A stretch of 19,141 nucleotides of DNA from CAZDSS01 sp964508185 (GTDB taxonomy: Bacteria > Pseudomonadota > Alphaproteobacteria > Sphingomonadales > Govanellaceae): the NCBI GenBank assembly GCA_964508185.1, contig CAZDSS010000050.1, positions 1-19,141 of the forward strand, given 5' to 3'. Below the pieces are notes generated by a model that saw only the letters and a list, made by a program, of their open reading frames with translations, searched no databases and was not told the origin of the DNA. The position numbers and the translations under genes are program-made. Shown piece by piece: positions 7,396-16,534 of the stretch (the first letter of the stretch is position 1; every line of letters starts with the position of its first letter).

Positions 7396-9171
7396 ATGGA
7401 GCGCCCCGACCCCACGACCCTTCGGGCGACGCCGGCAGCGCTTGAGACCAGCGACGCGCCGATGGCGCGTGCCTCTGCGCTGCCCGCGGATTCCCTGGCG
7501 GTGCTCGACGGCCTGCCCAAGGCGATCTGCCTTTTTCAGGAACATGGACGCCGCTTCCTCATCCATTACATGAACGAGCGGGCGCAAACGCTCCTGTCCG
7601 GCAGCGATCCCTTCAATCCTTCGGCCTCCGGCAATCCCTGCCGGCCGCTCCACAGCCTGCCGCAATTCCGCGAGGCCCTGGCGCGGAGCAGCCGGACGGG
7701 CGAGCTCGCCCGCTTTTCCTGGCAGACGGATATCGATGGCGCACCCCGGCTCTTCCATTGCGAGCTCGGGCCCTTCGGAGATGTTGCGCGGGACGAAATT
7801 CACGTCCTCCTTCTGTCCGACGGGCTGGCCGACGAGGATGCCGAGCGGCCGCGGCTTTTCGAACTCTTCTACGACCGACTGACGGAGCTTCCGAACCAGG
7901 CGCTCTTCTCCCTGCGCCTCGGCGAGCGGCTGGAGCTCCGGCGGCCGGGCGCCATGCTCGCGGTCGCCATCCTCAATCTCGACCGGTTCCAGCTGGTGAA
8001 CGAAAGCCTCGGCCACGAGATCGCCGACCAGCTCCTTGCGGCGGTCGCCGCGCGGCTTCGCAGCGAGCTTTCGCGGGACCTTCTGATCGCGCGCCTTAGC
8101 CGCGACGAATTCGCCATCCTCCTTGACGAGATCACGGATCCCGGGGCGGCGGAGCGGCTCGGCCGCGACATTCACGAGCTTTTCCGCAAGCCCTTCCTGA
8201 TCTCGGACCACGACATCCTGGTCTCGGCCAGCGTCGGCATCGCCTTCGCGACCTCGCCGATCGTGCGGCCCGAGGAGCTTTTGCGCAACGCCAGCATCGC
8301 CATGCACCGGGCGAAGCGCGAGGGCCGGGTCAAGACCGTGATCTTCCACGACGATCTCAAGACCCGGGCGAAATCCCAGTTCAAGTTCGAAAGCGACCTG
8401 CGGCGGGCACTGGCCGAGGGATCGCTCCACCTCCATTACCAGCCCATCGTGTCGCTGGCGACGGGCGAGCTCATGGGCTTCGAGGCCCTGAGCCGCTGGC
8501 ACCATCCGGAGCGCGGGCCGGTCTCCCCCACGGAATTCATCCCCGTGGCGGAAGCGAGCGGCCTCATCGTGCCTCTTGGGGACTGGGCCATTGATACCGC
8601 CTGCGCCCAGCTTGCGGCATGGCGGGCGCGCTACCCCGCGGCGGCCGCCTTGACCGTCAACGTGAACGTCTCCGGCCTGCAGATCACGGCCGGCGACCTT
8701 TCGAGCGTGGTGCGGCGCGCCCTCGCCAGTTCCGGTCTCGATGGCCAGGCCCTGAAGCTCGAGATCACCGAAAGCGCCCTTCTGAGCCAGGCGGAGCTCG
8801 TGGTGGACCTCCTCCTCGACCTCAAGAGCCTCGGCGTGTGTCTCGCCCTCGACGATTTCGGCACGGGCTATTCGTCCCTCAGCTATCTCAACCGCTTCCC
8901 GGCGGACACCCTCAAGATCGATCGCAGCTTCGTGCGCAAGCTCGGCACCAGCGACGAGGACCTGAAGATGGTCCATATCATCACCATGCTGGCGAGCGCC
9001 CTCGGCCTCACGGTGGTGGCGGAGGGGATCGAGACCGCCGAGCAGGCGGAGCGCCTCGCCGCCCTCGGCTGCCATTACGGCCAGGGCTACTACTTCGCCA
9101 AGCCCATGCTGCCCGAAGCGGTCGAGGCCGCCTTCCTTGCAAGCCCCCATGCGCTGACCGCCCGCCCCTAG
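7396..9171 (+). CDS. GGDEF-EAL domain protein, probable c-di-GMP phosphodiesterase
   Basis: This is a 591-residue cytoplasmic protein with no membrane segment. Residues 1 to about 160 form a divergent PAS-like sensor region (LDGLPKAICLFQEHGRRFLIHYMNERA). The GGDEF domain follows from about LTELPNQALF, but its signature is LSRDEF at residues 235-239, so both glycines are lost and cyclase activity is unlikely. The EAL domain is intact: EALSRW (363-368), the Asn of NVNVSG, EITES, DDFGTGYSSL, LKIDRSF, VAEGIET, and GYYFAKP. It most likely hydrolyses c-di-GMP, with the GGDEF part perhaps acting as a GTP sensor. The frame extends upstream to a TTG at 7333. I chose the ATG at 7396; a TTG at 7390 with AGGA 11 bases upstream is an alternative. 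It lies between the nrdJ terminator and topA and is probably monocistronic. Confidence 0.9.
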   Translation: MERPDPTTLRATPAALETSDAPMARASALPADSLAVLDGLPKAICLFQEHGRRFLIHYMNERAQTLLSGSDPFNPSASGNPCRPLHSLPQFREALARSSRTGELARFSWQTDIDGAPRLFHCELGPFGDVARDEIHVLLLSDGLADEDAERPRLFELFYDRLTELPNQALFSLRLGERLELRRPGAMLAVAILNLDRFQLVNESLGHEIADQLLAAVAARLRSELSRDLLIARLSRDEFAILLDEITDPGAAERLGRDIHELFRKPFLISDHDILVSASVGIAFATSPIVRPEELLRNASIAMHRAKREGRVKTVIFHDDLKTRAKSQFKFESDLRRALAEGSLHLHYQPIVSLATGELMGFEALSRWHHPERGPVSPTEFIPVAEASGLIVPLGDWAIDTACAQLAAWRARYPAAAALTVNVNVSGLQITAGDLSSVVRRALASSGLDGQALKLEITESALLSQAELVVDLLLDLKSLGVCLALDDFGTGYSSLSYLNRFPADTLKIDRSFVRKLGTSDEDLKMVHIITMLASALGLTVVAEGIETAEQAERLAALGCHYGQGYYFAKPMLPEAVEAAFLASPHALTARP

Positions 9172-9319
9172 AAAACCGCGCCTTCCCATCATGCATTGGC
9201 CGGTCGCAAGGCAGCGCGACGCGGGCGCTTGCAGAAGCGACACCTATTGAATACGGTTTCGTAACCCCAACTTCTGTGCTACACGCGGCCTTTGGTCCAT
9301 TCCTTAAATTCGAGCCTGA

Positions 9320-11992
9320 ATGAGCAACATCGTCATCGTTGAATCGCCCGCCAAGGCCAAGACAATCAACAAGTATCTCGGCGGCGATTATGAAGTCCTC
9401 GCAAGTTACGGCCATGTTCGGGACCTGCCGTCCCGGGACGGATCCGTGCGTCCCGAGGAGGACTTCGCCATGGATTGGGAAGTGGACCGGGACAGCGCCA
9501 AGCGCCTCAACGAGATCGCCCGCGCGGTCAAGAACGCGGACAATCTCTATCTCGCCACCGACCCCGACCGCGAGGGCGAGGCCATCTCCTGGCATGTGCT
9601 GGAGGTGCTGAAGGCGAAAGGCGTTTTGAAGGACATCGGCATCAAGCGCGTGGTCTTCAACGAGATCACCAAGTCCGCCGTGCAGCAGGGGATCGCCAAC
9701 GCCCGCGACATCGACCGCGAGCTGGTGGACGCCTACCTCGCCCGCCGCGCCCTTGACTATCTCGTGGGCTTCACCCTGTCGCCCGTCCTGTGGCGCAAGC
9801 TTCCGGGCGCGCGCTCGGCCGGGCGCGTGCAGTCCGTGGCGCTCCGCCTCGTCTGCGAGCGCGAGCGGGAGATCGAGACCTTCCGCCCCCAGGAATACTG
9901 GTCCATCACGGCCGACATGCTGACGCCGAAGCAGGAAGCATTCACAGCCCGCCTCGTGGAGCTGGACGGCGCGAAGCTCGACCGCTTCAGCATTGGGGAC
10001 AAGGGCGCGGCGGATGTGGCGAAAGCGCGCGTCGAAGCCGCCCGCTTCACGGTATCTGAAGTTGAATCCAAGCCGCAGCGGCGCTTCCCGCAGCCGCCCT
10101 TCACCACCTCCACCCTGCAGCAGGAAGCGGCGCGAAAGCTCGGCTTCAGCGCCACCCGCACCATGCAGGTGGCGCAGCGGCTCTATGAGGGCATGGATAT
10201 CGGCGGCGAGACCGTGGGTCTCATCACCTACATGCGAACGGACGGCGTGCAGATGGCGGAAGAGGCGATCGCCGCCTGCCGCAAGCTGATCGCCGAAACC
10301 TTCGACAACACTTCGGCCAGGGGCCGCTACCTGCCCGAAAAGCCGCGGATCTACAAGTCCAAGGCCAAGAACGCCCAGGAAGCCCACGAGGCGATCCGCC
10401 CCACCAATTTCTGGCGCCGCCCGGAAGAGGTGAAGCGCTATCTGGACAACGACCAGTACCGGCTCTACGAGCTCATCTGGAAGCGGGCCGTGGCGAGCCA
10501 GATGGAAGCGGCGGAATTCAACCGCACCACGGCGACGCTGGCATCCGCGGATGGGAAAATCCTTCTCCGCGCAACGGGTTCGGTGCAGATCTTCGACGGC
10601 TTTCTCACCCTGTATCAGGAAGGCCGGGACGACGAGGGCGACGACGAGGACAGCCGCCGCCTGCCCGAGCTTGCCCGCGGCATGGCCACGGACGTGGCCA
10701 GGGTTCTTGCCGAGCAACATTTCACCGAGCCGCCGCCGCGCTACACCGAAGCGTCGCTCGTGAAGAAGATGGAAGAGCTCGGCATCGGCCGGCCGTCCAC
10801 CTATGCCTCGATCCTGCAGGTGCTGCGCGATCGCAAATATGTGCGCATGGACCGCAACCGCTTCGTGCCCGAGGACAAGGGGCGGCTGGTCACCGCCTTC
10901 CTCGAAAGCTTCTTCCGGCGCTATGTGGAATATGATTTCACCGCCGATCTCGAGGAGCAGCTGGACGAGATCTCGGCCGGCCATATCGGCTGGAAGGACG
11001 TGCTGCGCGCCTTCTGGCGGGATTTCGCGGCGGCGGTGGACGCCACCAGGGAATTGCGTGTCAGCGAGGTGCTCGACAATCTCAATGAGCTTCTCGGCCC
11101 CTACATCTTCCCGCAGACCGCCGACGGCAGCGACCCGCGCGCCTGCCCCGCCTGCGGCGAGGGCAAGCTGAGCCTCAAGCTCGGCAAGTTCGGCGCCTTC
11201 ATCGGCTGCTCCAACTATCCCGAATGCCGCTATACCCGGCAGATGGCCGATCTCGACAAGGAGGACGCGGCGGCGGAAGGCCCCAAGGTGCTCGGCCTTG
11301 ATCCCGAGACGGGGCTTGAGGTGTCGCTCCGCAGTGGACGCTTCGGCCCCTATGTGCAGCTCGGCGAGGGGGACAAGCCCAAGCGCTCGTCGATCCCGCG
11401 CGACATGCCCGTGGATCAGGTGGATCTCGAACGGGCGCTCGCCCTTCTGGCACTGCCCCGGGAAGTGGGCGTCCATCCCGAAACGGGCAAGCCCATCACC
11501 ACGTCCATCGGCCGCTACGGCCCCTATCTCGCCCATGACGGCAAGTATGTGAGCCTGCCGAGCAGCGAGGAAATGTTCACGATCGGCATCAACCGCGCGG
11601 TGACCCTGCTCGCCGAGGGCAAGAAGGGCGGCCGGGCCAAGGCCGAGGCCTTGCGCGAACTGGGGGTCAATCCCGAGACGGACAAGCCCGTCAAGGTGAT
11701 GAGCGGACGCTACGGCCCCTATGTGACCGATGGCGCCACGAACGCCACCCTGCCCCGGGATGTGACGCCCGAAACCATCACGCTGGATGCCGCGTTGGCC
11801 TTACTTGCCGCCAAGGCGGCCAAGGGCGGGAAGACGACCAGGGCGAAGGCCACAAAAACGGCCAAGACCAGCACGGCCGCCAAGACCAAAACGGCGACCA
11901 AATCCAAGGCCGCGGCCAAGCCGAAGACGGCGAAATCCGGCACGGCGGCGAAGACGAAAAAAGCCGCCGCCACCAAGGCATCAGGCGCATAG
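9320..11992 (+). CDS. topA: DNA topoisomerase I
   Basis: TopA is a type IA topoisomerase that relaxes negative supercoils in the nucleoid. The 890-residue protein begins with the Toprim domain: SNIVIVESPAKAKTI with Glu8, then LATDPDREGEA with Asp81 and Asp83. The catalytic tyrosine is Tyr304 in LITYMRTDG. A four-cysteine zinc finger (C609, C612, C630, C636; CPACG...CSNYPEC) is followed by three TopA C-terminal repeats marked by GRFGPYVQ, GRYGPYLA and GRYGPYVT. Residues 830-890 are a Lys/Ala/Thr-rich disordered tail, a DNA-binding tail seen in several groups. The 148 bases upstream (9172-9319) contain no gene. No strong Shine-Dalgarno is seen (CGAGCCTGA before ATG), but the start matches the family exactly. 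rnr begins 8 bases downstream, so the two probably form an operon. Confidence 0.97.
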   Translation: MSNIVIVESPAKAKTINKYLGGDYEVLASYGHVRDLPSRDGSVRPEEDFAMDWEVDRDSAKRLNEIARAVKNADNLYLATDPDREGEAISWHVLEVLKAKGVLKDIGIKRVVFNEITKSAVQQGIANARDIDRELVDAYLARRALDYLVGFTLSPVLWRKLPGARSAGRVQSVALRLVCEREREIETFRPQEYWSITADMLTPKQEAFTARLVELDGAKLDRFSIGDKGAADVAKARVEAARFTVSEVESKPQRRFPQPPFTTSTLQQEAARKLGFSATRTMQVAQRLYEGMDIGGETVGLITYMRTDGVQMAEEAIAACRKLIAETFDNTSARGRYLPEKPRIYKSKAKNAQEAHEAIRPTNFWRRPEEVKRYLDNDQYRLYELIWKRAVASQMEAAEFNRTTATLASADGKILLRATGSVQIFDGFLTLYQEGRDDEGDDEDSRRLPELARGMATDVARVLAEQHFTEPPPRYTEASLVKKMEELGIGRPSTYASILQVLRDRKYVRMDRNRFVPEDKGRLVTAFLESFFRRYVEYDFTADLEEQLDEISAGHIGWKDVLRAFWRDFAAAVDATRELRVSEVLDNLNELLGPYIFPQTADGSDPRACPACGEGKLSLKLGKFGAFIGCSNYPECRYTRQMADLDKEDAAAEGPKVLGLDPETGLEVSLRSGRFGPYVQLGEGDKPKRSSIPRDMPVDQVDLERALALLALPREVGVHPETGKPITTSIGRYGPYLAHDGKYVSLPSSEEMFTIGINRAVTLLAEGKKGGRAKAEALRELGVNPETDKPVKVMSGRYGPYVTDGATNATLPRDVTPETITLDAALALLAAKAAKGGKTTRAKATKTAKTSTAAKTKTATKSKAAAKPKTAKSGTAAKTKKAAATKASGA

Positions 11993-12000
11993 AGCATATA

Positions 12001-14301
12001 TTGAGCAAAGCGAAACAACACCGCGAAGCACCGTTCCCGAGCCGGGACGAGGTTTTGCGTTTCATCGAGGAGTCGCCGACGCCCGTCGGCAAGCGCGAGA
12101 TCGCGCGCGCCTTCCATATTCACGGCAACCAGCGCATCCGCCTCAAGGCCATGCTCAAGGAGTTGAGCGACGCGGGTCTCCTCCATCGCGGCCGCGGCCG
12201 GTCGGTGCTGAAAAGCGGGGATCTCCCCAAGGTGACCGTAGTGACGGTGACGGGCCGCGACAGCGAAGGCCATGCCATCGTGCGGCCGGACAACTGGACG
12301 GACGGCGCCGCCGTGCCGCTCATTCTCCTGAAGGAAGAGGACGGCCGCCCGTCCCTGGGCCTTGGCGACCGGGCGCTCGTCAAGATCGGGAAGCTCGGCG
12401 CGGGCGTGTTCGAGGCCCGGGTCATGCGCCGGATGGAAGCGGCCTCCCCCGCCTTTCTCGGCCAGATCACGCGCGCCGACGACGGCTGGCGCATCCTGCC
12501 CGTGGACAAGCGGGCGCGCAGCGAATTCAAGGTCGCCGACGAGCATCTCATGGGCGCGGAACCGGGCGAGCTCGTGCTGGCCGAGGAAATCCGCGGCAAG
12601 CAGCGCCTTTACGGCCTGCGCAACGCGCGGGTGCGGGAGCGCCTCGGCGACCTCAACGCCCCCCGCTCCATCAGTCTGATCGCGATCCATGCCCACGGCA
12701 TCCCGGTGGAATTCGACCCCGCCGCGATCCGCGAGGCCAAGGCGGCGAAGCCCGTGCCCCTCGGCGATCGCGTGGATCTCAGGCATCTCCCGATCATCAC
12801 CGTCGACCCGTCGGACGCCCGCGACCATGACGATGCGGTCTGGGCGGAAGCCGACACGGATCCCGCAAATCCCGGCGGCTGGCATGTGGTGGTGGCGATC
12901 GCCGATGTGGCCCATTACGTGCGCCCCGGCTCCGCGCTCGACCGCGAGGCATGGAGGCGCGGCAATTCCGCCTATTTCCCCGACCGCGTGGTCCCCATGC
13001 TGCCGGAGGAGCTGTCCACCGACCTCTGCTCCCTCAAGCCGGGGGTGGACCGGCCGGTGATGGCGGTTCATCTGTGGTTCGACCAGGACGGCAACAAGAT
13101 CCGCCATCGCTTTGAACGGGCCATGATTCGCTCGGTCGCGAACCTTGCCTACGAGCGTTTCCAGGCGGCCTATGACGGCATGACGGACGAGGTCACGGGC
13201 CCGCTGCTCGAGCCGGTCATCAAGCCCCTTTACGGCGCCTATTTCGCCCTGTTGAAGGCGCGGCAGCGGCGCGGCGCGCTGGAGCTGGTGATGCCCGAGC
13301 GCAAGGTGCGGCTCGATGATGCAGGCCGGGTCGTGGAGATCCGCGAGCATCAGCCGCTCGACGCCCATCGCCTCATCGAGAACTTCATGATCGCGGCCAA
13401 TGTGGCGGCGGCGGAAACCCTCGAACAGGCCGGCGAGCCCTGCATGTACCGGGTGCATGAGGAGCCTTCGCCCGAAAAGATCATGGCGCTTCGCGACTTC
13501 CTTGCGACCCTCGATCTCAAGCTCGCCCGCGGGCAGCGGCTGACGCCCAAGGCCTTCAACCAGGTGCTGGAAAAGGTCGCGGGCACGCCGCAGGAGCATG
13601 TGGTGAACGAGGTGGTCCTCCGAAGCCAGAGCCAGGCGCGGTATGATCCCGAAAATCTCGGCCACTTTGGCCTCGGGCTCAAAAGATACGCCCATTTCAC
13701 CTCGCCCATCCGGCGCTATGCGGACCTGCTCGTCCATCGCGCCCTCATTTCGGCGGGGCGCTTCGGCAAGGACGGGCTGACGGCGGAGGAGCGCAAGCGT
13801 TTTTCGGATACCGCCGAGCATATCTCCATGACCGAGCGGCGGGCCATGGTGGCCGAGCGGGAATCCATCGACCGCTATCTCGCTTCCTACCTTTCCGAGC
13901 GCGTGGGCGCGGAGTTTCCGGCGCGCATCTCGGCCGCCACCCGCTTCGGCCTGTTCATCACCCTGGACGAGACGGGGGCCGACGGCATCATCCCCATGTC
14001 GAGCCTGCCCGGGGACTATTATCACGTGGACGACGAACGCCACGCCCTGCGCGGCGAAGCCACCGGCCGCATCTATCACATCGGCGATCCGGTGATCGTG
14101 CGGCTCGTTGAAGCCAGCCCCATCTCGGGCGGCATGCGCTTCGAGCTCGTGGAGGATCCAGAGACGGAGCGCAAGCTCGCCTTGGGCGCGGGCCGGAAGA
14201 AGGCCATGCGCGGCCGCCCGGCGCGCGACAGGAAGTTCAAGGGACGCAAGAAAGCCGCAAGCGGTCGCAAGGCCGGCCGCATCCCCCGCCCCTTTGCCTG
14301 A
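12001..14301 (+). CDS. rnr: Ribonuclease R
   Basis: RNase R is a processive 3'-to-5' exoribonuclease that degrades structured RNA and takes part in mRNA and rRNA quality control. The 766-residue protein has an N-terminal winged-helix region (PSRDEVLRFIEESPTPVGKREIARAFHI), cold-shock-type OB folds, and the RNB catalytic domain with VDPSDARDHDDAV at about residues 268-280. Asp269, Asp275, Asp277 and Asp278 sit at the metal-binding positions. Later blocks are ENFMIAANVAAAE, the FTSPIRRYADLLVHR motif, and a C-terminal S1 domain (about residues 635-720, VGAEFPARISAATRFGLFI). The last 40 residues are strongly basic, as usual for RNase R. The start is a TTG at 12001 without a clear Shine-Dalgarno, 8 bases after topA, so coupling is plausible. 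The family N terminus supports a start near here. Confidence 0.95.
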   Translation: MSKAKQHREAPFPSRDEVLRFIEESPTPVGKREIARAFHIHGNQRIRLKAMLKELSDAGLLHRGRGRSVLKSGDLPKVTVVTVTGRDSEGHAIVRPDNWTDGAAVPLILLKEEDGRPSLGLGDRALVKIGKLGAGVFEARVMRRMEAASPAFLGQITRADDGWRILPVDKRARSEFKVADEHLMGAEPGELVLAEEIRGKQRLYGLRNARVRERLGDLNAPRSISLIAIHAHGIPVEFDPAAIREAKAAKPVPLGDRVDLRHLPIITVDPSDARDHDDAVWAEADTDPANPGGWHVVVAIADVAHYVRPGSALDREAWRRGNSAYFPDRVVPMLPEELSTDLCSLKPGVDRPVMAVHLWFDQDGNKIRHRFERAMIRSVANLAYERFQAAYDGMTDEVTGPLLEPVIKPLYGAYFALLKARQRRGALELVMPERKVRLDDAGRVVEIREHQPLDAHRLIENFMIAANVAAAETLEQAGEPCMYRVHEEPSPEKIMALRDFLATLDLKLARGQRLTPKAFNQVLEKVAGTPQEHVVNEVVLRSQSQARYDPENLGHFGLGLKRYAHFTSPIRRYADLLVHRALISAGRFGKDGLTAEERKRFSDTAEHISMTERRAMVAERESIDRYLASYLSERVGAEFPARISAATRFGLFITLDETGADGIIPMSSLPGDYYHVDDERHALRGEATGRIYHIGDPVIVRLVEASPISGGMRFELVEDPETERKLALGAGRKKAMRGRPARDRKFKGRKKAASGRKAGRIPRPFA

Positions 14302-14339
14302 GGGATCCCGCGGGTTGTCGGGGAAAGCGCAGGATTCCC

Positions 14340-14367
14340 TTGACTTCCCGTTCGCCTTGGCTATGGT
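14340..14367 (+). promoter_or_regulatory. Sigma-70-type promoter of rpmG
   Basis: TTGACT (14340-14345) matches the -35 consensus at five of six positions. After 16 bases comes TATGGT (14362-14367), matching the -10 at four of six. Transcription would start near 14374, leaving a leader of about 35 bases before rpmG. It lies just past the rnr stop, so rpmG is probably transcribed independently. Confidence 0.55.
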
Positions 14368-14408
14368 GGCGCGCAGTTCCCGATGAGATTATTGCGGAAA
14401 GACCAGTC

Positions 14409-14576
14409 ATGGCGAAGCCTACCAGCATCAAGATCAAACTCCTGAGCACCGCGGATACGGGTTATTTCTACGTCACCCGCAAGAATCCGCGCACCCAGAC
14501 CGAGAAGCTTACGCTTCGCAAGTATGATCCGGTCGTGCGCAAGCATGTGGAATTCAAGGAAGCGAAGATCAAGTAA
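14409..14576 (+). CDS. rpmG: 50S ribosomal protein L33
   Basis: L33 is a small protein of the large ribosomal subunit near the E site. The 55-residue product reads MAKPTSIKIKLLSTADTGYF, then YVTRKNPR, TEKLTLRKYDP and HVEFKEAKIK. This is typical L33 without the zinc-binding cysteine pairs found in the alternative form. A GGAAAG Shine-Dalgarno is 7 bases before the ATG at 14409. An in-frame ATG at 14340 lies in the promoter and would add 23 unrelated residues. The gene has its own promoter upstream and a hairpin terminator downstream. Confidence 0.96.
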   Translation: MAKPTSIKIKLLSTADTGYFYVTRKNPRTQTEKLTLRKYDPVVRKHVEFKEAKIK

Positions 14577-14619
14577 CTTCGCTCAGGCAACATCCGCGCC
14601 GGCGTCAGTCGGCGCGCAT

Positions 14620-14662
14620 CGAAGCGGGATCCGCGCATATGGCCGGGTCCCGTTCGTGTTTT
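14620..14662 (+). terminator. Probable intrinsic terminator of rpmG
   Basis: The arms CGAAGCGGGATCCG (14620-14633) and CGGGTCCCGTTCG (14644-14656) pair over 13 positions, with one bulged G and one G-T pair, around a 10-base loop. TGTTTT follows. It lies about 45 bases after rpmG and before the 3' end of the convergent pleD. Confidence 0.6.
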
Positions 14663-14699
14663 CAGGGGGTGCCTTCGGGGATGATCCTGCGCGGTGGCG

Positions 14700-16076
14700 C
14701 TATTCCGCGCCGACCCGGGTCTGGTTGCGGCCTTCGTTCTTGGCGCGATAGAGGGCGCGGTCGGCGCGGTCCAGAAGCTGCTGCGGGCTTTCCTGCCCGT
14801 CCGCCCTGGTGGAGGCGACGCCGATGCTGACGGTGATGTATTTGGGCCCGTCCGCCGCCCCGACGTCGAACGGCGTCGCCTCGATGGCGGCGCGCAGGCG
14901 CTCGGCAATCACCACCGCCATGTCGAGATCGGTATCCGGCATGATGACCACGAATTCCTCGCCCCCGAAGCGGGCGGCAAGGTCGATGCCGCGAATGTTG
15001 CGCACGATGCGCGCGGCGAATTCCCGCAGCACCTGGTCCCCCGCCGCATGGCCGTAGGCATCGTTGATGCGCTTGAAATAGTCGATGTCCATGATCATCA
15101 GGGACACCTCCTTGTTGGCCTGGGCGCTGTTCTTCAGCAGCGTTTCCAGATGCTGCGCCATGAAATGGCGGTTGTAGAGCCCGGTGACCGCGTCCGTCGT
15201 CGCCATCTTGTAGTTGAGATGGGCGGTCTTGCGCAGGCGGTCCGCATAGCGCTTGCGGCGAATCTGGGTGCGCGCCCGGGCGACAAGCTCGTTGCGGTCG
15301 ATGGGCCGCACCAGATAGTCATTGACCCCGATCTCGAGGCCGCGGAGGAGCTCCCGCGAATTGTTCTCGTCCACGATCACGAGGATCGGCACGTTGCGCG
15401 TCTCGTCCGTCGAGCGCAGCTGGGAGCAGAGGCGGAGCCCATCCACTCCTTCCAGCCCGAGGCTCACGATCACGAGGTCGTAATCCTTGTTCCGCGCCCG
15501 GGCCGGAAAGTCCCCCGTCCCCGAATCATGATCCACCCGGCCGAGGGGCTCCAGCGCCTCGGTCACCCGGGTGGCGGCGCGCGGCTGGTCTTCGACCAGC
15601 AGGATCTGGGCGTTCTCGATGTCCTCGACGCCGTTCAGGGTGAGCGTCGGCTCGATGCCGAGGGCCTGGCTCGTGCTTTCGCGCATGACGAGCTCGTCGG
15701 TCAGCACCTTGAGCCGGACGAGGGAGCGCACGCGGGCGAAAAGCGCGGTGTCGTGCACGGGCTTGGTGAGGAAATCGTCCGCCCCGGCTTCCAGTCCGCT
15801 CACCCGGTCCTTGGGATGATCGAGGGCGGTCACCATGATGACCGGGATGTGGGATGCCTTGGGATCGGCCTTGATGCGGCGGCAGACCCCGAATCCGTCC
15901 ATGCCCGGCATCATGACGTCGAGCAGGATGATGTCCGGGGGCGACTTGGCGATGATCGCCAGCGCCTCTTCCCCGCTGGTTGCGCAGATGACGTCGAAAT
16001 ACTCGCTGCTCAGCTTGGCTTCGAGAAGCTTGACGTTCGGCAGGACGTCATCGACAACCAGGACGCGCGCAGACAT
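14700..16076 (-). CDS. pleD: PleD-type response regulator diguanylate cyclase (REC-REC-GGDEF)
   Basis: PleD is a two-component output protein that makes c-di-GMP from two GTP when phosphorylated, and controls pole development and motility in Caulobacter-type cells. The 458-residue protein has a first receiver domain with Asp9/Asp10, phosphoacceptor Asp53 (LLDVMMPGMDG) and Lys105 (FLTKPV). A second receiver (about residues 157-275) has Ser205 in place of the phospho-Asp, so it is a dimerisation adaptor, as in PleD. The cyclase domain has intact GGEEF (371-375) and the allosteric inhibitory RxxD site as RGID (362-365). Its start lies 3 bases after the divK stop, so it is cotranscribed with divK. 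Cognate kinases are not in the window. Confidence 0.96.
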   Translation of the reverse strand: MSARVLVVDDVLPNVKLLEAKLSSEYFDVICATSGEEALAIIAKSPPDIILLDVMMPGMDGFGVCRRIKADPKASHIPVIMVTALDHPKDRVSGLEAGADDFLTKPVHDTALFARVRSLVRLKVLTDELVMRESTSQALGIEPTLTLNGVEDIENAQILLVEDQPRAATRVTEALEPLGRVDHDSGTGDFPARARNKDYDLVIVSLGLEGVDGLRLCSQLRSTDETRNVPILVIVDENNSRELLRGLEIGVNDYLVRPIDRNELVARARTQIRRKRYADRLRKTAHLNYKMATTDAVTGLYNRHFMAQHLETLLKNSAQANKEVSLMIMDIDYFKRINDAYGHAAGDQVLREFAARIVRNIRGIDLAARFGGEEFVVIMPDTDLDMAVVIAERLRAAIEATPFDVGAADGPKYITVSIGVASTRADGQESPQQLLDRADRALYRAKNEGRNQTRVGAE

Positions 16077-16079
16077 GGT

Positions 16080-16445
16080 TCAGCCCGTGAATTTCTTGAC
16101 GGTCGCAATGAAGTCGGCGACGGAGATGGGCTTGGCGATATATGATTCGCAGCCCCCGTCACGAATCTTCTCCTCGTCTCCCTTCATGGCGAAGGCCGTC
16201 ACGGCGACCACGGGGATGGACTTGAGCTCGGGATCTTCCTTGAGCCATTTGGTGACTTCGAGACCGGACACCTCGGGCAGCTGGATGTCCATGAGAATGA
16301 GATCGGGCCTGTGCTCCCGCGCCAGCTCCAGGGCGCGCATGCCGTCCCGGGTCTGGATGGTGGCATAGCCGTGGGCTCCCAGAAGGTCCGAGAACAGCTT
16401 CATGTTCAGCTCATTATCTTCGACGATGAGCACGGTTTTCGTCAT
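16080..16445 (-). CDS. divK: Single-domain response regulator DivK
   Basis: DivK is a stand-alone receiver that, in Caulobacter, is phosphorylated by PleC/DivJ and acts through DivL and CckA to lower CtrA activity during the cell cycle. The 121-residue protein is one receiver domain: VLIVEDNELNMKLF, phospho-Asp53 in LILMDIQLPEVSG, Thr in AVTAFAM, and Lys in YIAKPIS. The IQLPEVSGLEVTKWLKED block is strongly DivK-like. A GAGGG Shine-Dalgarno sits 6 bases before the start. It is immediately upstream of pleD (3-base gap), the classic divK-pleD operon. A palindromic element lies about 90 bases upstream of its start. Confidence 0.96.
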   Translation of the reverse strand: MTKTVLIVEDNELNMKLFSDLLGAHGYATIQTRDGMRALELAREHRPDLILMDIQLPEVSGLEVTKWLKEDPELKSIPVVAVTAFAMKGDEEKIRDGGCESYIAKPISVADFIATVKKFTG

Positions 16446-16534
16446 CGGAAGCCCTCAAGCTTTCTTGTTTGCATGTCCAGCACCGGAACCTTCATGACAT
16501 CTTTCCCCGGAGCGGCGCGGCTCCCTTCCCGCTC

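Noticed and set aside
9204..9234. Hairpin GCAA...GCGC / GCGCTTGC between the EAL gene and topA
   Set aside because: The left arm has a four-base interruption and no T tract follows, so I could not call it a terminator.
9008..11536. 842-codon open frame antisense to topA and the EAL gene end
   Set aside because: It spans two real genes and their spacer, has shadow-type composition and no family motif.
11719..14079. 786-codon open frame antisense to rnr
   Set aside because: It is a shadow of codon bias in rnr and the topA 3' end, with no domain.
14694..16145. 483-codon plus-strand frame opposite pleD and the divK end
   Set aside because: The composition (Asp, His, Arg and Val rich) is a mirror of the real minus-strand genes, and it has no ribosome binding site or motif.
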